From Desulfomonile sp. (GTDB lineage Bacteria; Desulfobacterota; Desulfomonilia; Desulfomonilales; Desulfomonilaceae): a DNA stretch of 16,819 nucleotides. Each line of letters starts with the position of its first letter. Position 1 is the stretch's first letter. Shown here piece by piece: positions 7,947 through 15,349 of this stretch. The notes under the pieces are model-generated. The model searched no databases, was not told where the DNA came from, and saw nothing but the letters and a program-made list of their open reading frames with translations. The DNA lies in the NCBI GenBank assembly GCA_020216785.1, contig JAIWNO010000291.1:1-16819 (forward strand), read 5' to 3'. The position numbers were made by a program, and so were the translations under genes.

Positions 7947-8304
7947 CGCACCGGGATCACGATAGTGGAGCGACCGACCCGCCCCACTGTGGGGAATCGA
8001 GTGGGCCGGGCCTAGCCCAAACAGCCTCTCGTAAGGGCATTTGCTTGTGCACAAAAGGTGAGACTACATTTCTGATACGTAGACTGTAACCGGAATCAAC
8101 ATCCTGCAAGGGGGGCGTGTTCCTCGTGCAGCGGCACAGTGCAATCACTCTGTTACGCCGAGAGCACCTCGGGTCCTTCGCAGCCTCCCGGCAGCGGAGG
8201 TCATCACCAGCAACCGGCTTCACACTGAACCTGATTTCGAGCGCGGCAGCGTCAGCTGCAAATGCGCCGCGATCCGGTTCAGTCGAGACACGGAGGAGAG
8301 TGCT
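7947..8304. other. 358-bp intergenic region with two GC-rich hairpins
   Basis: No supported gene. Soon after the stop of the repeat protein are CCCCAC-T-GTGGGG (7982-7994) and TGGGC...GCCCA (8002-8019), neither followed by a T-run, so they may reduce read-through or protect the mRNA 3' end. The rest shows nothing recognisable except a 63-codon frame (8117-8308) discussed under rejected items. Confidence 0.4.
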
Positions 8305-8574
8305 ATGAGAAAGAGATATTACGCTCGCCAGCCTCAGGAGATCGTTCCTGACGGATTGCGAATCGACGTGAGCAGCAGTGACGATGTGCTCGGCTTTTGC
8401 GTGCCGGGACCAGCGCCCACGGAACTTGAGGAAAAGAGCGAGACCGAGGAATTTTCAGCCATCCGGGCGCTCGAAGATGACATCGTTCGGGCATGGAAAA
8501 AATGGATGCAGAAGGCCGCAGACAGAGGCGGCGTACCCCGCGGCAAACCTCATGCGAGCACCGCGCTGTACTAG
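8305..8574 (+). CDS. Small hypothetical protein (89 aa)
   Basis: I do not recognise this protein. It begins MRKRYYARQPQEIVPDGLRI, is followed by an acidic middle (ELEEKSETEEF, residues ~45-55) and a helical basic stretch (RAWKKWMQKAADRGG). It has no signal peptide or membrane segment, so it is probably cytoplasmic. The gene call rests on a near-perfect ribosome site, GGAGGAGAG (8292-8300), five bases before ATG 8305, and on a protein-like composition. It sits between two genes for exported proteins on the same strand but is separated from each by more than 300 bp, so co-transcription is uncertain. Confidence 0.6.
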   Translation: MRKRYYARQPQEIVPDGLRIDVSSSDDVLGFCVPGPAPTELEEKSETEEFSAIRALEDDIVRAWKKWMQKAADRGGVPRGKPHASTALY

Positions 8575-8630
8575 GTCAATAGCCGATCTGATGCCAACTC
8601 CCATGCCTCGGTTTTTGGGCACAACGGATC

Positions 8631-8789
8631 ATGAAAGTCGTCGGGTTCGGTGAACGCTCCGTAGCTTCGCCTCGGAGATGGGTATTAAGAGCGCCACGCT
8701 GCGCCATTCTGCGGAGGGGAGACTCATCTCCCCTCCGCACCTCCCCATACGCACACCCGATAGCAGGTGCCTATGGCGACGACTTTCAT
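8631..8789. repeat. Nested inverted repeat enclosing a multi-stem structure
   Basis: ATGAAAGTCGTCG (8631-8643) is exactly complementary to CGACGACTTTCAT (8777-8789). Inside lie CCATA/TATGG (8745-8749 with 8772-8776, directly stacked on the outer stem), the 13-bp hairpin at 8710-8739, and shorter possible stems CGCTC/GAGCG (8655-8659 with 8689-8693) and GTTC/GAAC. Together they fold into a multi-branched form. Two further stems follow: AGGGCGC/GCGCCCT (8815-8821 with 8843-8849) and CCGAT/ATCGG (8860-8864 with 8884-8888). This could be a MITE-like element, a structured RNA, or the remnant of a larger structured element. It fills most of the 384-bp gap between the flanking genes, which otherwise shows no gene. 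Confidence 0.55.
8710..8739. repeat. Perfect 13-bp GC-rich hairpin
   Basis: TGCGGAGGGGAGA (8710-8722) pairs perfectly with TCTCCCCTCCGCA (8727-8739) across a 4-base loop CTCA. No T-run follows on either strand, so it is not a standard intrinsic terminator. It is the central stem of the nested inverted repeat at 8631-8789. Confidence 0.8.
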
Positions 8790-8958
8790 ACGAATGCTCC
8801 ACCGAGCCGACAGTAGGGCGCTGTAGGGACACACCCGCGCGTGCGCCCTGAAAGATGGGCCGATACACGGGTTGGCTCCATCGATCGGGGCAATTGCGAC
8901 TTATTGGAACGAGCATTGGTATGACAGCCAATGAACCAGGCACTATGGAGCAATCCAC

Positions 8959-9387
8959 ATGAAGACGGAAATCAAGATCTTTCTCGTGCTTCTCTTGGTC
9001 GTCGTGGCAGCAGGACTGGGATGGCTGTGTCAGGCCCTGCCCGGTAGGCCCATTTCGGTATCACTGGAAATCTCGGCGGACAACGTGAAGCACAAGGACG
9101 CGAGGGTCTTCCTGCAAGCTTCAGCCGGCAGAAATGGAGTGAGCCACGGCGAAGTGAGACTGGACTTCCTGCCCGCGCGTGCCAACGATCCGGAGACCGG
9201 TGAGAAGAGTAAATGCTGCATTCAAGGGTACACGAATACGCACGGCGTCTTCATCACGAACTGGACACCCTTTGCGCCGGGCGAATACATCGTCACCGCT
9301 TCGGTCAAGAAGGCAGGGTTCGTCGAGGGCCACTCAATAGGGCGTGTTCACGTTTCCGAACGACAGGTTGCCCCGAATGTCCGGTGA
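8959..9387 (+). CDS. Membrane-anchored or secreted small protein with Ig-like fold
   Basis: A 142-residue protein. MKTEIKIFLVLLLVVVAAGLGWLC gives a basic start and one strong hydrophobic segment (residues ~6-24). The Cys at 24 is preceded by WL, which does not fit a lipobox, so this is an uncleaved anchor or a signal peptide cleaved near ALPG. The remainder alternates beta-strand-like stretches (ISVSLEISADNV, DARVFLQASAG, EVRLDFLP) and ends with GVFITNWTPFAPGEYIVTASVKKAGF. That last pattern is typical of Ig-like (Big/invasin-type) domains that describe a polymer or surface module. ATG 8959 has GGAG at 8947-8950 with 8-base spacing. Domain type is inferred from pattern only; the function is unknown. 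Confidence 0.72.
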   Translation: MKTEIKIFLVLLLVVVAAGLGWLCQALPGRPISVSLEISADNVKHKDARVFLQASAGRNGVSHGEVRLDFLPARANDPETGEKSKCCIQGYTNTHGVFITNWTPFAPGEYIVTASVKKAGFVEGHSIGRVHVSERQVAPNVR

Positions 9388-9454
9388 CAGAAGTTCGCAC
9401 GCGCGGGGCTGATATCAATACGCAATCAAATGGGCGACGATCTTGGTCAAGTAC

Positions 9455-9511
9455 TGGTGGGACAGGCGTCCCGCCTGTCCAAAGATGACAGGCAAGGTAC
9501 CTGTCCCACCA
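9455..9511. repeat. Dispersed GGTGGGACAGG hairpin repeat element
   Basis: TGGTGGGACAGG (9455-9466) pairs perfectly with CCTGTCCCACCA (9500-9511). Inside, GGACAGGCG (9460-9468) pairs with CGCCTGTCC (9472-9480), and GACAGG (9487-9492) pairs with the right arm. There are thus four alternating copies of a GACAGG core that can form one long or two short hairpins. Sequences of this kind, whose translation gives the tell-tale GGTPVPPV peptide, recur many times in large environmental bacterial genomes. It lies 67 bp after the Ig-like gene and before the convergent CoA-transferase gene, where it might also act as a bidirectional terminator. No transposase is present. Confidence 0.75.
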
Positions 9512-9657
9512 AGACAGAGATGTCACTCGCTTGAAAGCGCATCGGCATGAGATCGCTCATACCCAGTCCGCCACGGACGACCGTGTGAACGAACTTCCGG
9601 ATCGATCCGCAAACCCGCAAAGGAAATGCTTGGAAGCCGCTGACAAATTCTCAGCCC

Positions 9658-10863
9658 TTATATCACGCCTTCTTGTCGCAGCCGGGCGATGTCGGTTTCC
9701 GTGTACCCGAGTTCTTCGAGGACCTCAATCGTGTGCTCCCCAAGTTCCGGGGCCGGACGCCTGCACGAAGCCGGCGTGTCGCTGAAATCCCACGGAAAGC
9801 CAACCATCCTCGTCTCGCCGTTCACGGGATGATTGAAGTGCACGAAGTAGTTGTTGGCCGGCGCTTGGGGATCATTCACCACCTCCAACGGCGTTTGAAC
9901 GGGAGTGCAAATGCATCCGGCCTCTCTGAGGATGCCTAACCATTCGTCACGCGTTTTGGTCGCGAATCGCTCGTCAAGTATCGACACCAATTCCCTGGCG
10001 TTCTTGCTCCGGGCCTCCAGGGTTGCGAACCTGGGGTCTTGCATGAGATTGTCCAGGTCGAGCGCCTTGCAGACCTTCGGCCAATACAGATCGGGCTGCA
10101 AATGCGCGATCGCAAGCCATCGGTCGTCCTTGCACCGGTAGTGGTTGTAGATGGGATTACCAGCTTGCGCCCTGATCTCTCTTGGAAATTCCTTGCCCGT
10201 GATGGCCGGAGCGGACATGATGAGCCCCAGCATGGATATGAGGCTCCCCATCAGGGATGTGTCTACAACTTGTCCTCTCCCGGTCTTTTCACGCGCATAG
10301 AGGGCGGCCGTAACGCCCCATGCGCAGATCAACGCGCCGATTTCGTCTCCCATTCCAGGCAGGATTTGCGTGGGCGGCGCGCCCTTTTCTCCGCAGGACA
10401 TCATTAGACCGGAACGCGCAATTCCTGTGTAGTCGAACGCGTGATCGTCCGCGTTCGGCCCTTTGCGTCCCCAGCCTGAGGCCTGAGCGTAAATGAGTCT
10501 CGGGTTCCGTGCCAGCAGGACCTCCGGGCCTATCCCCATTCGGATTGGCGCTTGGATGCTCATGTTATTGAGGAAGACATCTGCAGTGTCGATGAGCTTA
10601 AAAAACACTTCCATACCCTGATCTTTCCTGAGATCCAGCACGATACTCCTCTTGTTCCGGTTGCAATGCTCGAAATAGTAATTGTGGCCCGTGAGACCGA
10701 CCATTGCTCCGATGATTCTCATGAACCCCCTGCCCGGGTCGCCGGCTTTCGGCTCGATCTTGATCACGTCGGCTCCTAAGTCGCCCAGCCGTACACCTGC
10801 GACCGGGCCTTGCTGGAACATGGAGATTTCGATAACGCGAATACCGTCAAGCGGTCCTGCCAT
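9658..10863 (-). CDS. CaiB/BaiF family class III CoA-transferase
   Basis: A 401-residue cytoplasmic enzyme of the usual family length. It begins MAGPLDGIRVIEIS, and GVRLGDLGADVIKIEPKAGD (residues ~23-42) is the family signature near the CoA site; NKRSIVLDLRKDQG (~70-83) is also typical. The catalytic Asp that forms the acyl anhydride in formyl-CoA transferase corresponds by eye to Asp173 in LPGMGDEIGALICAWG, followed by REKTGRGQVVDTSL. The family moves CoA between carboxylic acids such as oxalate, carnitine, bile acids, benzylsuccinate or mesaconate; the substrate cannot be told here. ATG 10863 has AAGGAG eight bases upstream on the minus strand. No acyl-CoA dehydrogenase, racemase or ligase gene lies alongside, so it appears monocistronic, closed off upstream by the terminator at 10923-10956. 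Confidence 0.93.
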   Translation of the reverse strand: MAGPLDGIRVIEISMFQQGPVAGVRLGDLGADVIKIEPKAGDPGRGFMRIIGAMVGLTGHNYYFEHCNRNKRSIVLDLRKDQGMEVFFKLIDTADVFLNNMSIQAPIRMGIGPEVLLARNPRLIYAQASGWGRKGPNADDHAFDYTGIARSGLMMSCGEKGAPPTQILPGMGDEIGALICAWGVTAALYAREKTGRGQVVDTSLMGSLISMLGLIMSAPAITGKEFPREIRAQAGNPIYNHYRCKDDRWLAIAHLQPDLYWPKVCKALDLDNLMQDPRFATLEARSKNARELVSILDERFATKTRDEWLGILREAGCICTPVQTPLEVVNDPQAPANNYFVHFNHPVNGETRMVGFPWDFSDTPASCRRPAPELGEHTIEVLEELGYTETDIARLRQEGVI

Positions 10864-10922
10864 GCGTGGTTCTCCTTTCTGTCATAAAGCCGGCCGGCAG
10901 AAGTGAAGACTTTGGCCCCAAA

Positions 10923-10956
10923 CAAAGAAAGCGGAGTGTGAACTCCGCTTTCTTTG
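10923..10956 (-). terminator. Strong bidirectional intrinsic terminator
   Basis: CAAAGAAAGCGGAGT (10923-10937) pairs perfectly with ACTCCGCTTTCTTTG (10942-10956) around a 4-base loop, giving a 15-bp stem with a G+C core. On the minus strand it ends in CTTTCTTTGTTT. It lies between the small lipoprotein gene and the CoA-transferase start, about 60 bp before that ATG, so it would stop transcripts from upstream or act as an attenuator in the CoA-transferase leader. Confidence 0.78.
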
Positions 10957-11089
10957 CCGTATTGTGGGATGGCCACACTCAGGTCACACAGGTACTCCTT
11001 CTAAAGTTAAAAAATAAAAAGAGTGCGCCTGTAGTGCCGACCATCTGTTGTTCTCCAGCTATTTGTGTACAAAAAGCGGGGGGGCCGTG

Positions 11090-11200
11090 TCAAGCCCCAA
11101 AAAACGGTTCAAACAACAGTATCGTGCTGCAACCTCCGAGGAAAGTTGCGGCAGATAGCAATGATAAGCCGACAAGAATGGAATAACTCTTTCTCTTCAT
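11090..11200 (-). CDS. Very small lipoprotein (36 aa)
   Basis: The start ATG (11198-11200, minus strand) is preceded by GGGGGGA (11204-11210), an excellent ribosome site. The product starts MKRKSYSILVGLSLLSAATF: a positively charged n-region (K2, R3, K4), a hydrophobic core (residues ~8-20) and a lipobox L21-G22-G23-C24, all in textbook order. Lipidation at Cys24 would leave a 13-residue mature peptide (CSTILLFEPFFGA), hydrophobic and aromatic. The stop is TGA at 11090-11092, followed by a GC-rich stretch and TTTTT. It resembles entericidin-sized envelope lipopeptides in design but not clearly in sequence. It could be the 5' remnant of a longer lipoprotein gene; the frame after the stop stays open for about 34 codons but is not obviously protein-like. 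Confidence 0.62.
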   Translation of the reverse strand: MKRKSYSILVGLSLLSAATFLGGCSTILLFEPFFGA

Positions 11201-11560
11201 TTATCCCCCCAACGGCTTAAGGGCTTTGACCCTGAATTATGCCGTGGTCTTGTCAATTCTGGGGTGCTACCCCGGACATCCGATCCCGCCGGCGTGCTCC
11301 TGACGCCTGCAAGGGCTTCGGATAGTGTCTCACGAGACACGGGGGCGGTAAAACCGTCTTCACGTTCCCGCTAAAGATACCTATTTTCCTTTTTTTGAGC
11401 GTACCCGATCGTCCGCCACTCCGTCAACCGTTTTTTCCGCCATCCCCGTCACGCACTCTCAGAACGTCAGTATTGAGACAAAGAAAACTCCGGACCACCT
11501 ACACAGACCACCTCCGACCAGCATCCCCGTTTTTCGGTCCCTCCTCGGTCAGTCTCTCTA
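11201..11560. other. 360-bp intergenic region with small hairpins
   Basis: No gene is supported. The region holds GTGTCTC/GAGACAC (11325-11340, effective 6-bp stem with CACG loop), GGGGT-GCT-ACCCC (11261-11273), and T/A-rich runs near 11388-11396 and 11430. Any of these could end the sulfotransferase transcript or shape the leader of the lipoprotein mRNA, but none has a proper terminator T-run in the minus direction. Confidence 0.4.
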
Positions 11561-13096
11561 TCAATTGTTTCGCCCTGTCAATAGCCTGCGGATAGGAGTC
11601 GGGATGCACCTGACAAGTAGATTGCCCACTTTGAAACTGAACGATTGCCGCAACGCCTCGATTTGCCACTTGAGCTCCGCCTCAACCCGCTGGCGGGAGG
11701 TCAAACTTCCGAGAGGGACCAACCGGCCTCCATCAAGAAGTTCTATAGAAACGTGATTGTGAACCAAAAACTTTCCCGGCACAAGACGGTCCGTGCCGGA
11801 CATAAATCGGGCCGCATTGCCAACTTCACTGTGCTTGACGAAATCCGAATAATATGGATCAGTGATACTAAAAGCTTTTACTGCAATTCTGTATAGACCT
11901 TGAAAACAAATGTTGTCAAAAACAAAAGCAATACGGAAGACGTCGCCTTTTTTGGCGGTCGGCAATTCCACCCGCTCGTCGAACGTTGTCCTCCCGAAAA
12001 GCGTCGTGTTGTCTTCAGCGAAGACGCTGAACCCGACGCCCAGATGTTGAATTGTGTCTTCAGCCCTGATCGTTACAGTCAACATCATGGAATCACCCGT
12101 CCTGAATGTGGAGCAGGCTTCGCCATTCTTATCCGCCAGCGTACAAGACTCTATGGTGACTAGACCCGTTTCGGCGGGAGGCGGCGCCTCGGGCTGTGTC
12201 AGGCTTGAGCCCGGCGACATCTCCGGCTTGGAGGGGGGCGCAATCCCGAGATCCTCCCCGGCATGAACTGATTGGGACGCGTAATCCGCGTAGCCGAACA
12301 TTTCGCCATAATCTTTTACCAGGGGCCACACCCGGGAGCAGAACCCACTGCTTTCCGCTATCGACTTCCGGATATCGGCGAAGTACCGGGGCAAATCCAC
12401 ACCCTTCTCATCGCCGCGAAACGAGCTGTGCGTCAACCTGGACGATAAGATATCCAGGACATTATCATCCAGAGGTTCCTGTACAAAATTGAGCACCTCA
12501 CTAATCACGGAACGTGGGTCCGCGATAAGAGCTTCATGTCGAACAAGCATCATTGCACGAGAATGCTCGCCCTGAAGGGCCTCGAGGATGACCCTTGTGC
12601 TGGCATTCCACTGGTCGGCCAATTTGGAGAGTTCCGCATCGGTGAAGTCGTCGGTAGGGGCGGAATTCGGGTCTCGCCATCCACCCTTTGCTGCTCCTGG
12701 ATAGTGAAGCTTGCTCCAGATTACCTCTTGTGGATGCCTAAGCATGAGAATAAACCTGGCTTCGGGCAAGTATGGAAGAATACGATTCATGTAATTCATG
12801 TTGTTGGGCTTTGCCGTGACGTATCTACCGGTCCTCCCCCCCGTATTTTCCGACATAAAACTATTGATAAACAGTACGCCCTGCTCTTCGAAAATACGGT
12901 CAATGGGAAAACGCCTGTACGGCGGATGCCGCCGACCCTCGAAGAATTCCTGAAAGAACGGCAGTTCTTTATCAACTCGAATTTTTGGCACAAGATTCGG
13001 ATGCTGTATTAACGCGGCCCATAGAGCTGTCGTGCCGGTCCTGGAATCGCCGCATATGAAAATGGGGCTCTTGCAGCCGGCCTCCCGGTCATCCAT
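11561..13096 (-). CDS. Sulfotransferase fused to a Wzt C-terminal-like glycan-binding domain
   Basis: A 511-residue protein. Residues ~10-275 are a PAPS-dependent sulfotransferase: the 5'-phosphosulfate loop is GDSRTGTTAL (16-25), and the 3'-phosphate site is seen in FILMLRHPQEVIWSKL with Arg120 and Ser128 spaced as in the family. A Pro-rich linker (~282-309) follows. Residues ~311-452 form a beta-sandwich resembling the C-terminal domain of Wzt, the ABC-transporter subunit that recognises the O-antigen end (LVTIESCTL..., FRTGDSMMLTVTIRA, HLGVGFSVF, TLFGRTTF). A short amphipathic helix (LRQSFSFKVGNLLVR) ends the protein. The start is decided by AGGAGG eight bases before ATG 13096. It is the last visible gene of the glycan operon, 180 bp after the two-domain glycosyltransferase. 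The sulfotransferase call is strong; the Wzt_C call is by pattern. Confidence 0.85.
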   Translation of the reverse strand: MDDREAGCKSPIFICGDSRTGTTALWAALIQHPNLVPKIRVDKELPFFQEFFEGRRHPPYRRFPIDRIFEEQGVLFINSFMSENTGGRTGRYVTAKPNNMNYMNRILPYLPEARFILMLRHPQEVIWSKLHYPGAAKGGWRDPNSAPTDDFTDAELSKLADQWNASTRVILEALQGEHSRAMMLVRHEALIADPRSVISEVLNFVQEPLDDNVLDILSSRLTHSSFRGDEKGVDLPRYFADIRKSIAESSGFCSRVWPLVKDYGEMFGYADYASQSVHAGEDLGIAPPSKPEMSPGSSLTQPEAPPPAETGLVTIESCTLADKNGEACSTFRTGDSMMLTVTIRAEDTIQHLGVGFSVFAEDNTTLFGRTTFDERVELPTAKKGDVFRIAFVFDNICFQGLYRIAVKAFSITDPYYSDFVKHSEVGNAARFMSGTDRLVPGKFLVHNHVSIELLDGGRLVPLGSLTSRQRVEAELKWQIEALRQSFSFKVGNLLVRCIPTPIRRLLTGRNN

Positions 13097-13181
13097 GAGA
13101 AAATCCTCCTATATCTTCGATAAGCGACAAGACGTATTGGCGTTTCGATCATCGGTTTGCCATGAAAACTTCTTGATAAGA

Positions 13182-13198
13182 GCCGGCAATATGCCGGC
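13182..13198 (-). repeat. GCCGGC inverted repeat between operon genes
   Basis: GCCGGC at 13182-13187 and 13193-13198 forms a 6-bp stem with a 5-base loop in the 180-bp gap between the glycosyltransferase stop and the sulfotransferase start. No T-run follows in the minus direction, so it may stabilise or process the message rather than end it. Confidence 0.35.
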
Positions 13199-13276
13199 GC
13201 AAAGAGCATTTTTCTGCATCATTGTGCCGATTCGAGGCATGAAGACTCGCATCACACACTTCGACGGAACAGCTCC

Positions 13277-15337
13277 TCAAAGCTTTTTCCTTATCCATCG
13301 TAGCGAGCGTCTTGCAGCCGCAGTCACAGTTGGATGTCGGCGCAGAAAATTCCCCACGCGGGATACCTTCACAGATTCTACGAAGGCCTGTATATCATGC
13401 GCGGCTGTGGCTTGTTGCAATTCGGGCAAGACTGCCACCAGATAATTTGCAAGCCGCCGTTTTCTCTGCGCATTGTTGTCCTTCATGACGAGGTAACCGA
13501 TCAGCGAGGGGTCAAGCCTGACTGTTGCTTCCTCGTCCTTCTCCAACAGAGCCTCAGGCACCACTATTCCGGGACCGTGGGAAGCCTCGAGGTCCCACAG
13601 ATAACCCAATTCACCCATTGCCAACAATCGAGGATCGAACAAATCCGCAAGCATGCGCCCCGGAGGCGTCCTCATCAGTGTACGACTCATCAAGGGCAGG
13701 CCCAGAAAAGGGACCAGCTCGAGGGCGCTATCAATGGGAAATGTTTCCAGTTGATACGACCCGTCCCTATAAACGCGGTGCCACGTACCTACAAACGAAA
13801 GCTCCGGTTGGCGCTCGAGAACGCCGACGCATGTTTGGAGATGGTCCTGATGCAGCACATCGCCGGCCCGCAGGAGCAGCAGCGTGTCCTTGGCCATAAC
13901 TTCCAAAGCGGCTCTGGGAGTGCCGTCGAGACCGCAGGCCCCGAACAGTCCCCCCAGGAACCACACTCCTCCAGAGATGTGCTCGACGGTTTTCGATACC
14001 GGTGTGAGCACCACCCCTTCAAAGTTCACCCCGCGTTGGCTTCGCAAGGACCCTAAGGTACGATCGAGCTGCCCCGCACTATCGGCAACGACGCAGACGA
14101 GAACCGACAGGCGCGAATCATTCGGCTTCAAAGGCCGTATCCATCCATCCCGAAAGCCGTCATAAACGTTCCCCAGCGGCTGGTCCGTCACAGCGTGCGG
14201 CCGTTTGATCCGGTCTCTTAAATCCTTATCATGAACCAATCGCTCGATCTGATTACTCAAATCGCTGAGTGTCCCGTCGAAAAACAATGCGTCTCTGTCG
14301 TGGACGAAGGATGCTCGAAACGCCGGAATGTCGTTCAGTACGATCGGGACCCCAGCCTGCTGAAGCTCGTGTGCGGCATAACAAAAGGACTCCAAGTGGT
14401 TCGGAAATACGGCACAAAGAACCTGGGGCAATATCTTTTCGACTTCCTCGTGTTTCAGGTGACCTGTGAATCGAATTTGAGAGCGGAGGGGTTCGGGGAC
14501 CCGTCTAAGCAAATAGTCCTGATAGCTGGCGCTGCCATCCGGGGCGGACGCCGAGTTGGACCCGGCGAGGAGAAAATGGAAGTCGCGGTGTCCTCTGGTT
14601 GTGAGCAGGTGAATGGCCGCGTCCAAGAAGAGATCCACCCCCTTGAATCCGAAAAGCCTCCCGTAGAACAGCACCACATTTTTCGGCTCGGAGTTCCCAG
14701 CGGCCCACGGAACACTCGTCAGTACAGGCCGCGAAATAACCTGGCGGCCCAGCCAGCGGTCATAGATCGGCCGGACCTCCTCCTCCAGAAATGCGCCGGA
14801 AGGAGCGAGCACCGTTTCGGCAAGTCTCAATGCCTGCCGTTCCTGACCGTACATTAAACACCATTCCGGGGAGACTTGTGGAGCGGGTGTATGAATGTAC
14901 AACAACTCGTTGGTCGAATGGAGCCGCACTCCCAAATGCGCACGTTCGTGCGCCAAGCCGGCAATCTTGGCGGCAATTGCGTAGTACGCGGGCCCGCTGT
15001 AATCGAAAAACTCCACGAAATCCGGCCCATGCATGGCACCCACTTTGGTCAGGGCCCAGTGGAACCGGTACGAGTTCCACAAGAACGAGGTTGGAAAGTC
15101 ACGCCGTGACAGAGGAATGTCAGCGCACAGCTCCTCCACGTGGTAAGCGAAGCAATTGCGGGATGAGGAAAAAGCCTGCGGATCAAATAAATTGAAGAAT
15201 CTTTTCGGCATGTCCAAAAGAAAAATCACTTGATGGCCGCGTTCCAGCAAAACCTCCGCCGAGTGGCGAAGGAGGACCCCGCAACCTCCCATGGTCATCA
15301 GATGCAACTCAAAAGATACGAAACAGATCTTAGACAT
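13277..15337 (-). CDS. Two-domain glycosyltransferase (GT4-like plus GT2-like)
   Basis: A 686-residue cytoplasmic or membrane-peripheral protein. Residues 1-~400 are a GT-B glycosyltransferase of GT4 type: a glycine-rich N-terminal loop (MGGCGVLLRHSAEVL), NVVLFYGRLFGFKG (220-233) and the donor-site EX7E pattern E316/E324 in NHLESFCYAAHELQQAGVP. Residues ~409-560 resemble a GT-A/GT2 domain (RLSVLVCVVADSAGQLDRTL, then TLLLLRAGDVLHQDHL). The usual DxD reads RAGD with a single acid, so the second domain may be non-catalytic. The C-terminus is a basic helix (RRSLRWIRKKL). It starts 12 bp after the stop of the upstream glycosyltransferase gene, so the two are co-transcribed; AAGGAT lies about 11 bases before the ATG. 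Probable role: adding sugars to a surface polysaccharide. Donor and acceptor are unknown. Confidence 0.85.
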   Translation of the reverse strand: MSKICFVSFELHLMTMGGCGVLLRHSAEVLLERGHQVIFLLDMPKRFFNLFDPQAFSSSRNCFAYHVEELCADIPLSRRDFPTSFLWNSYRFHWALTKVGAMHGPDFVEFFDYSGPAYYAIAAKIAGLAHERAHLGVRLHSTNELLYIHTPAPQVSPEWCLMYGQERQALRLAETVLAPSGAFLEEEVRPIYDRWLGRQVISRPVLTSVPWAAGNSEPKNVVLFYGRLFGFKGVDLFLDAAIHLLTTRGHRDFHFLLAGSNSASAPDGSASYQDYLLRRVPEPLRSQIRFTGHLKHEEVEKILPQVLCAVFPNHLESFCYAAHELQQAGVPIVLNDIPAFRASFVHDRDALFFDGTLSDLSNQIERLVHDKDLRDRIKRPHAVTDQPLGNVYDGFRDGWIRPLKPNDSRLSVLVCVVADSAGQLDRTLGSLRSQRGVNFEGVVLTPVSKTVEHISGGVWFLGGLFGACGLDGTPRAALEVMAKDTLLLLRAGDVLHQDHLQTCVGVLERQPELSFVGTWHRVYRDGSYQLETFPIDSALELVPFLGLPLMSRTLMRTPPGRMLADLFDPRLLAMGELGYLWDLEASHGPGIVVPEALLEKDEEATVRLDPSLIGYLVMKDNNAQRKRRLANYLVAVLPELQQATAAHDIQAFVESVKVSRVGNFLRRHPTVTAAARRSLRWIRKKL

Positions 15338-15349
15338 GGGAGCGCATCC

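Noticed and set aside
8117..8308. A 63-codon plus-strand frame whose TGA overlaps the ATG at 8305 (ATGA)
   Set aside because: The GTG start has GGGGGG immediately touching it rather than properly spaced, and the translation is low in protein-like features. The strong ribosome site before 8305 makes coupling unnecessary.
8629..8958. A 109-codon minus-strand frame across the structured element
   Set aside because: It is rich in Arg/Ser/Pro with no domain and runs through perfect hairpins, so its openness is probably a by-product of the repeat. A group II intron remnant was considered, but I could not find a convincing domain V.
9531..9785. Plus-strand 84-codon frame overlapping the 3' end of the CoA-transferase gene
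   Set aside because: It lies largely antisense to a certain gene, has no ribosome site and no recognisable composition.
10992..11000. Strong ribosome-site-like AGAAGGAGT on the minus strand upstream of the CoA-transferase
   Set aside because: The nearest starts lead to an immediate stop or to a frame that runs through the terminator hairpin; no credible gene follows.
11236..11256. TTGACA (11251-11256) and CATAAT (11236-11241) on the minus strand before the lipoprotein gene
   Set aside because: The two hexamers are only 9 bp apart, far below the 16-18 bp needed for a sigma70 promoter. CATAAT alone could be a -10 but this is too weak to list.
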